In this document: piece by piece, positions 53,923 to 58,329 of the stretch
Layout of the letters: every line of letters begins with the position of its first letter
Numbering within the stretch: position 1 is the stretch's first letter
NCBI GenBank assembly: GCA_964460035.1
Contig: CAYWPG010000022.1
Span: forward strand, 1-58,329
Direction: 5' to 3'
Source of the DNA: CAYWPG01 sp964460035
GTDB lineage: Bacteria; Pseudomonadota; Gammaproteobacteria; Nitrococcales; AK92
DNA length: 58,329 nucleotides
The notes under the pieces: model-generated
Databases searched by the model: none
What the model saw: only the letters and a program-made list of their open reading frames with translations
Told to the model about the DNA's origin: nothing
Program-made: the position numbers and the translations under genes

Positions 53923-54939
53923 ATGAAAGTCCTCGTAACTGGTGCGGCTGGTTTTATCGGCGCTCATGTCGCGCATTATTTGCTCGACCGCGGCGATGCC
54001 GTGGTCGGGATCGATAACATCAACGATTACTACGACGTCAAGCTCAAGTACGCGCGGCTCGAGCGCTTGCAGGGGCGTTCGGGCTTCAGCTTCCACAAGC
54101 TGGACGTGGCCGATCGCGAGAGCATGGCCGAGTTGTTCGCGCGCGAAGGCATCCAGAGGGTAGTGCATCTTGCCGCGCAGGCCGGCGTGCGCTACTCGCT
54201 GGTCAACCCCAATGCCTACGTAGACAGCAACCTGGTCGGGTTCATGAACATCCTGGAGGGCTGCCGGCACCACGGGATCGAGCACCTGGTCTATGCTTCT
54301 TCCAGTTCGGTGTACGGCGCCAACACCAGCATGCCATTCTCGGTGCACGACAACGTCGACCATCCGCTCTCCATGTATGCGGCCACCAAGAAGGCCAACG
54401 AGCTGATGGCGCATACATACTCGCACTTGTACGGCCTGCCGACGACCGGGCTGCGCTTCTTTACCGTATACGGGCCGTGGGGTCGACCGGATATGGCGTT
54501 GTTTCTGTTCACGCAGAAGATTCTTGCCGGCGAGCCCATAGACGTTTTCAATTACGGCAAGCACCGCCGCGATTTCACCTACATAGACGACATCGTGGAA
54601 GGCGTGGTGCGCACGCTCGACCATGTCGCCGAGCCCAACCCACAATGGACGGGCGATGCGCCCGATCCGGGCTCCAGCCGGGCGCCATACCGGATCTACA
54701 ACATCGGCAACAGCCAGCCGGTGGAGTTGCTGCGCTACATCGAGGTGCTGGAAGAGTGCTTGGGGCGCAAGGCGCAGATGAATCTGTTGCCGATGCAGCC
54801 GGGCGATGTGCCCGATACCTATGCAGATGTCGAGGATTTGAGCAGGGATGTGGGTTATCGACCAAGCACGCCGGTGGAAGTGGGCGTTGCCCGCTTCGTG
54901 GACTGGTACCGAGGCTATGCCCCGGAGCTGTTCCGATAG
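53923..54939 (+). CDS. CapI-type UDP-uronate 4-epimerase (SDR family)
   Basis: A 338-residue extended-SDR epimerase. The NAD loop is VLVTGAAGFIGAHVAHYLL, then DNINDYYDVKLK, AAQAGVRYSLVNPNAYVDSN, YASSSSVYGANTSMPF and the catalytic YAATKKANELMAHTYSHLYG. The sequence is close to CapI/LspL-type UDP-glucuronate 4-epimerases (RFFTVYGPWGRPDMALFLFT). Next to a TviB-type dehydrogenase it may act on UDP-GlcNAcA. The ATG at 53923 is the family start; the given frame is open ten codons further up. Confidence 0.88.
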   Translation: MKVLVTGAAGFIGAHVAHYLLDRGDAVVGIDNINDYYDVKLKYARLERLQGRSGFSFHKLDVADRESMAELFAREGIQRVVHLAAQAGVRYSLVNPNAYVDSNLVGFMNILEGCRHHGIEHLVYASSSSVYGANTSMPFSVHDNVDHPLSMYAATKKANELMAHTYSHLYGLPTTGLRFFTVYGPWGRPDMALFLFTQKILAGEPIDVFNYGKHRRDFTYIDDIVEGVVRTLDHVAEPNPQWTGDAPDPGSSRAPYRIYNIGNSQPVELLRYIEVLEECLGRKAQMNLLPMQPGDVPDTYADVEDLSRDVGYRPSTPVEVGVARFVDWYRGYAPELFR

Positions 54940-54986
54940 CCCCCATGCCGAGAGGGCGGCGATAAAGACATAAAGGGAACAACGGC

Positions 54987-55868
54987 ATGGACGCCTACCT
55001 GAAAGAGCCTATCGAACGGCCCGCGGCCGACGAAGTCACTCTTTACGATCTATGGAGCGCGCTCACGCGGCGCCGTTGGCTGATCGCCGCCACCGCCATG
55101 CTGACGCTGCTGGCCGGCATCGCCTACGTTGTCCTGGTGCCGGCTTATTACGAGTACCGTTCGGGCATCGATATAGGCTACGTCTATCGCGGCGAGGAGA
55201 TGCCGACCGAGCGGTATCGCTTCGTGGAATCCGCCGAGGCTGCGCAGGCCCGGCTGGAGGATCTCATCGTACCGGCCGTGCGGCGCGAGCTGCAGAGCGG
55301 CGAAGCGCCGCTGCCGCGCGTCCGTGTCGAGTTTCGCGAGATCAACAACAGCCTGGTGCTGATCTCGTTTGGCACAGCCGAGCAAGCCGGCGAGATTGCT
55401 AGCCTGCATACCGCCATTGCCGATGCGCTGGCCGACTATCATGAACCGCGCTACCGCCAGGAGCTTACGCTGGTGCAGCGGCGACTGCGCGTACGCGTGG
55501 CAGTGCTGCAGGACGAGCTGGAGGCGGTGCAGGGCCAGTTGCAACTGACTCAAGAGCGCGAGAGGGACGGCACCGAAGGCACCTTGTTGGCGCTGGTGGA
55601 CGCTCAGCGTGTGGCCGACCTGCGGCGCGAATACGCGAGCCTGCAAGCGGATGCCGCCGCTGCGCGGGCGGAACTGGAGGGCGTGGAGTCGGCCAGTCGC
55701 GCCACTCAGCTGAGTTTTCTCGCCAGTCAGGCCGAGCAGAGGGTGGGCACCGGCAGGGGAACGATAGTTGCTCTCTCGCTGGTGCTGGGAGTATTGCTAG
55801 GGGTGTTCGTGGCGATAGCGGCGGAATTCGCCAGCCGGGCCAAGGCCCGTGCCGCCCAGGGCTTATAG
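54987..55868 (+). CDS. Wzz-like chain-length / polysaccharide co-polymerase protein
   Basis: A 293-residue inner-membrane protein with a membrane segment near each end (WLIAATAMLTLLAGIAYVVL, about residues 31-50, and TIVALSLVLGVLLGVFVAIA, about 262-281) and a long periplasmic coiled-coil region between (LVQRRLRVRVAVLQDELEAV onward). This is the Wzz topology, which sets polysaccharide chain length. It starts 47 bases after the epimerase, preceded by AAAGGGAAC. Confidence 0.82.
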   Translation: MDAYLKEPIERPAADEVTLYDLWSALTRRRWLIAATAMLTLLAGIAYVVLVPAYYEYRSGIDIGYVYRGEEMPTERYRFVESAEAAQARLEDLIVPAVRRELQSGEAPLPRVRVEFREINNSLVLISFGTAEQAGEIASLHTAIADALADYHEPRYRQELTLVQRRLRVRVAVLQDELEAVQGQLQLTQERERDGTEGTLLALVDAQRVADLRREYASLQADAAAARAELEGVESASRATQLSFLASQAEQRVGTGRGTIVALSLVLGVLLGVFVAIAAEFASRAKARAAQGL

Positions 55869-55893
55869 TTCAATAGCTGTGGAGTTTCATCCC

Positions 55894-57375
55894 GTGCTGC
55901 CGCGTTACCCGCAAATCCTTCACCATGGCGGTGCCGATGGCGTGACCGGCAGTTGCCACCGATTGCAGATCGCGCCCGACCGGGCGTTGCTGGTCGATTG
56001 CGGCCTGTTTCAAGGGCAGGAGGCCGCGGCCGCGGACGATATGGAGCTGCATCGGGTGCGTTTTCCGGTGGGGGATGTGCTGGCACTGGTGGTGACTCAT
56101 GTGCACCTGGATCACATCGGGCGGCTGCCTTACCTGCTGGCTGCCGGCTATAGCGGCCCTATAGTCTGCACCGTGCCTTCCGCCAAGCTGCTGCCGTTGG
56201 TCATCGAAGACGCTTTGCGGCTCGGCTTCACGCGAGATCGTGCCTTGATCGAGCGCTTCTTGAAGGAGGTCGGGAAGCGTTTGCTAGCGCTGGAGTACCG
56301 GCAATGGCACACGTTGGTGGAGGATGCGCGCCACCGGGTGCGCCTGAAACTGCAGCGTGCCGGGCATATTCTGGGTTCGGCATACGTCGAGGTCGATGTG
56401 GACGACAGGGAGCAGGGTGTGCGTGAGCGTATCGTGTTCTCGGGCGATCTCGGCGCTCCGTACGCGCCGCTGCTCCCGGCGCCCCGCTCGCCCTACCGCG
56501 CGGATAGGCTGGTGCTGGAAAGCACCTACGGCGACCGTCGGCACGAGGACAGGCGCAGCCGCCGGGCGCGTTTGAAGGCAGCCATAGATCGAGCTTTGGC
56601 CGACGGCGGTACGGTCATCATTCCGGCGTTCAGCATAGGCCGTACTCAGGAGTTGCTCTACGAGTTGGAGAGCCTGATTCATAGCGCGCAGGAAACGTGC
56701 TGGCGCGAGCTGGAGGTGATCGTCGACTCGCCCTTGGCCGCGCGTGTCACAGCCGCCTACCGCGAACTCAAGCCCTGGTGGGATGCGGAGGCTCATCAAC
56801 GGCTGCGTTCCGGCCGCAATCCGCTCGCGTTCGAGAACCTCTACGTGGTGGATGACCATCAGCAGCATTTGCAGACCGTGGCCTACCTCGCCCGCACCGG
56901 CAGGTCGGCGGTGGTTATCGCTGCCAGCGGCATGGCTGCCGGCGGGCGCGTCGTGAACTATCTCAAGGCCATGTTGGGCGACCCGCGGCACTGCGTGCTG
57001 TTCGTAGGCTATCAGGCGCCCGGAACGCCGGGACATGCCATACAGCGCTTTGGCCGGCGCGGGGGCTTCGTCGAACTCGACGGCGAGCGTTTCGAGATTC
57101 GCGCCCGCATCCAAAGCATTGGCGGTTATTCGGCGCACGCGGATCAGCGCGACCTGGTCAATTTCGTGCGGCGCATGCGCGAGTGGCCGCGCGAAGTACG
57201 CTTGGTACACGGAGACCCGGCTGCGAAAGCCGCGCTCAAGCGCGCTTTGGAAGACATGGCAGCTGCGCGTGGCCGGCCGCTGGAGGTTGTTCTTGCCCGA
57301 GCCGAGCATGAGCAAGGGAGAAACGAGAATGCCTCGCTCTCCCCTTCCCCCTCACCCCAACCCCTCTCCCGCTAG
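55894..57375 (+). CDS. MBL-fold beta-CASP RNase-like protein
   Basis: A 493-residue protein of the metallo-beta-lactamase/beta-CASP family (RNA-processing nucleases such as CPSF73-like and YSH1-like proteins). The metal motif THVHLDH is at residues 68-74. A GHILGSAYVEV segment and FSGDLG follow, then the beta-CASP part (PAFSIGRTQELLYELESL, ASGMAAGGRVVNYL) and the late histidine GYSAHADQ. The start is GTG at 55894 (MLPRYPQILHHGGADGVTG); a GTG at 55879 is also in frame. The last 14 residues (SLSPSPSPQPLSR) are encoded by the palindromic repeat that follows, an acquired tail. Confidence 0.88.
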   Translation: MLPRYPQILHHGGADGVTGSCHRLQIAPDRALLVDCGLFQGQEAAAADDMELHRVRFPVGDVLALVVTHVHLDHIGRLPYLLAAGYSGPIVCTVPSAKLLPLVIEDALRLGFTRDRALIERFLKEVGKRLLALEYRQWHTLVEDARHRVRLKLQRAGHILGSAYVEVDVDDREQGVRERIVFSGDLGAPYAPLLPAPRSPYRADRLVLESTYGDRRHEDRRSRRARLKAAIDRALADGGTVIIPAFSIGRTQELLYELESLIHSAQETCWRELEVIVDSPLAARVTAAYRELKPWWDAEAHQRLRSGRNPLAFENLYVVDDHQQHLQTVAYLARTGRSAVVIAASGMAAGGRVVNYLKAMLGDPRHCVLFVGYQAPGTPGHAIQRFGRRGGFVELDGERFEIRARIQSIGGYSAHADQRDLVNFVRRMREWPREVRLVHGDPAAKAALKRALEDMAAARGRPLEVVLARAEHEQGRNENASLSPSPSPQPLSR

Positions 57376-57386
57376 GGGAGAGGGGC
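57346..57386 (+). repeat. GC-rich palindromic repeat R1 (forward)
   Basis: CCCTCACCCCAA followed by CCCCTCTCCC, loop GCTAG, GGGAGAGGGG and C. The stem has ten perfect base pairs. It overlaps the end of the beta-CASP gene and supplies its last residues and stop codon. Confidence 0.9.
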
Positions 57387-57441
57387 TTAAAAGGCGGCGC
57401 TAGGTAGGCGTGGTTAGAGGTTCGGGGGCTTCCTTTTTCTT

Positions 57442-57674
57442 CCCCCCTCACCCCCACCCCCTCTCCCACGGAGGGGAGAGGGGCAAAAGCGGGGTATTGT
57501 TCGAGGGTGTGGAGAGGTTTAAGGGCGCGGTGTCTTCCCCCTCACCCCACCCCCTCTCCCACGGAGGGGAGAGGGGCAAGAAAGAGGGGCCTTGTTCGAG
57601 GGGGGTGGGGAGGTTCTCAATAGTGCGGTGTTTTACCTCTTACTCCAAGTCTCTCTCCTGTGGGGGCGAGGGGC
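57442..57674 (+). repeat. Tandem array of palindromic repeats R2, R3 and degenerate R4
   Basis: R2 (57442-57484) and R3 (57537-57577) have the same stem CCCCTCTCCC/GGGAGAGGGG with loop ACGGA and the same CCCTCACCCC tail at the left. R4 (57635-57674) is a degraded copy. The spacers between are also related (both contain TTGTTCGAGGG and GCGGTGT), so the unit is about 100 bases repeated in tandem. Confidence 0.88.
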
Positions 57675-57790
57675 TTGAGAGGGAAACTCGGTAGAGGGGG
57701 GTAGGCTGCATAGGGGGCGGCTGTGGCCAGTGTGCCCGGTTGGGTGAAGGACAAGCTGGAAATTCAATGCTCCCCTAGAACAAGCCTTTT

Positions 57791-57816
57791 CCCCTCTCCC
57801 CTTGTGGGAGAGGGGG
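57791..57816 (-). repeat. Palindromic repeat R5 (inverted orientation)
   Basis: CCCCTCTCCCCTTGTGGGAG and AGGGGG: on the minus strand this is CCCCCTCTCCC, loop ACAAG, GGGAGAGGGG. Orientation is opposite to R1-R3. Confidence 0.85.
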
Positions 57817-57872
57817 ACGAAAGCAACCAAAGCAAGCTAAGCGCTCACCACCTCGCTTGAACGGGGCGACTT

Positions 57873-57917
57873 CCCCCCTCTCCCCTCCGTGGGAGAGGGG
57901 CCGGGGGTGAGGGGGGG
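57873..57917 (-). repeat. Palindromic repeat R6 (inverted), upstream of the DUF559 gene
   Basis: The stem CCCCTCTCCCC / GGGAGAGGGG with loop TCCGT is followed on the gene side by GGGGGTGAGGGGGG. On the minus strand it has the same stem, loop and tail as R2 and R3. It ends about 38 bases before the DUF559 start, with the CCCTCACCCC side facing the gene. Confidence 0.88.
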
Positions 57918-57955
57918 AGACAAGAAGGAACATCAACAAAGACAAAGGAACGTCC

Positions 57956-58329
57956 ATGCACCAACGCCAATTCGCCAGGCAGCTGCGCCGCAACCTGACC
58001 GAGGCCGAGCAGCTGCTGTGGAAACACCTGCGCTCTCGGCGCTTCGGTGGTCATAAGTTCCGGCGCCAACAACCCCTGGGGCCTTATGTCGTCGACTTCG
58101 TGTGCTTTGGCTCGCGACTCGTTATCGAGGCCGACGGGGGGCAGCATTTGGACAGCGAACATGACCGCGCTCGCGACGCGTGGTTGGCCGCCGCGGGTTT
58201 TCGCGTGCTTCGGTTTTGGAATCACGAGATACTGACCGAGACTCAGGCCGTGTTGGCCCGCATTCATAGGGTTCTGGAGCTGCCCCCCCTCACCCCACCC
58301 CCTCTCCCGCCAGGGGAGAGGGGCAAAAG
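57956..58329 (+). CDS. DUF559 endonuclease-domain protein (3' end beyond window)
   Basis: An open frame of at least 124 codons beginning MHQRQFARQLRRNLTEAEQL LWKHLRSRRFGGHKFRRQQP (DUF559 start). DUF559 has a Vsr-like PD-(D/E)XK nuclease fold: catalytic candidates are the D of YVVDFVCF and the E and D of LVIEADGGQH, followed by the DRARDAWLAAAGFRVLRFWNHEI segment. The frame continues without stop through repeat R7 (PPLTPPPLPPGERGK) to the window edge, so the true end is not seen. AAAGGAACG precedes the ATG. Inverted palindromic repeats lie on both sides. Function in the cell is unknown; a role in DNA repair, restriction or in mobility of the repeat is possible. Confidence 0.9.
   Translation, partial: MHQRQFARQLRRNLTEAEQLLWKHLRSRRFGGHKFRRQQPLGPYVVDFVCFGSRLVIEADGGQHLDSEHDRARDAWLAAAGFRVLRFWNHEILTETQAVLARIHRVLELPPLTPPPLPPGERGK
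58284..58324 (+). repeat. Palindromic repeat R7 (forward), downstream of the DUF559 core
   Basis: CCCCTCACCCCACC then CCTCTCCC, loop GCCAG, GGGAGAGGGGC, nearly the same as R1 and in forward orientation, opposite to R5 and R6 on the other side of the DUF559 gene. It lies within the reading frame of DUF559. Confidence 0.88.

Noticed and set aside
57346..57920. CRISPR array at the right end.
   Set aside because: Repeats are palindromic, occur in both orientations, have irregular and related spacers, and no cas genes are present.

Overview
The window is high-GC DNA from a gammaproteobacterium, probably a draft assembly because four placeholder runs of exactly 100 N are present. The ribosomal order tuf, S10, spc, alpha, the zinc-free 101-residue S14, uvrA next to a YajR-like MFS gene, tonB-exbB-exbD with a Fur-type promoter, and a CysC/Sat pair all fit Gammaproteobacteria, perhaps Chromatiales or Ectothiorhodospiraceae-like. 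The genus cannot be fixed from the sequence alone.

Layout. (1) 1-13831: the end of tuf, then the complete S10, spc and alpha operons from rpsJ to rplQ, including secY, rpmJ and rpoA, closed by a strong terminator. (2) 13832-16274: a long non-coding stretch with a candidate small structured RNA, a DUF6489 gene, and mdh with a shared terminator. (3) 16320-28329: uvrA (minus), then a YajR-like MFS gene, an AMP-forming acyl-CoA ligase, cysC-sat, a gamma-glutamyltransferase and a TauE/SafE exporter (both minus), then ssb. In many relatives uvrA, MFS and ssb are adjacent, so the sulfur/CoA block looks like an insertion. (4) 28531-30935: a tonB-exbB-exbD operon under a near-consensus promoter overlapped by a Fur-like box. 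TonB carries a long Glu-Pro-Thr-Pro repeat that broke the assembly in three places. (5) 31233-42650: a DUF3108 gene, then a minus-strand catabolic operon (TAXI-type TRAP fused permease, its binding protein, an NDP-forming acyl-CoA synthetase interrupted by an assembly gap, and an alkylsulfatase-like MBL protein with altered metal ligands). A TetR gene lies divergent from it with two near-identical palindromic operators, followed by two tandem DUF1254/DUF1214 paralogues. (6) 42737-46841: a SulP permease and a PAS-PAS-GGDEF-EAL protein. (7) 47325-55868: a cell-surface polysaccharide cluster (FkbH-like HAD protein, acyl carrier protein, GNAT-like protein, polysaccharide-deacetylase-like protein, TviB-type and CapI-type nucleotide-sugar enzymes, Wzz-like protein). 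(8) 55894-58329: a beta-CASP MBL RNase-like gene running into an array of GC-rich palindromic repeats. Inverted copies of the same repeat flank a DUF559 endonuclease gene that leaves the window at the right edge.

The least ordinary parts are the DUF559 gene bracketed by inverted palindromes (an arrangement like REP/RAYT elements but with a PD-(D/E)XK-type nuclease), the TetR-controlled TRAP/CoA-ligase/divergent MBL/DUF1254 uptake and activation locus, and the FkbH-ACP-GNAT acyl-transfer cassette inside the polysaccharide cluster.
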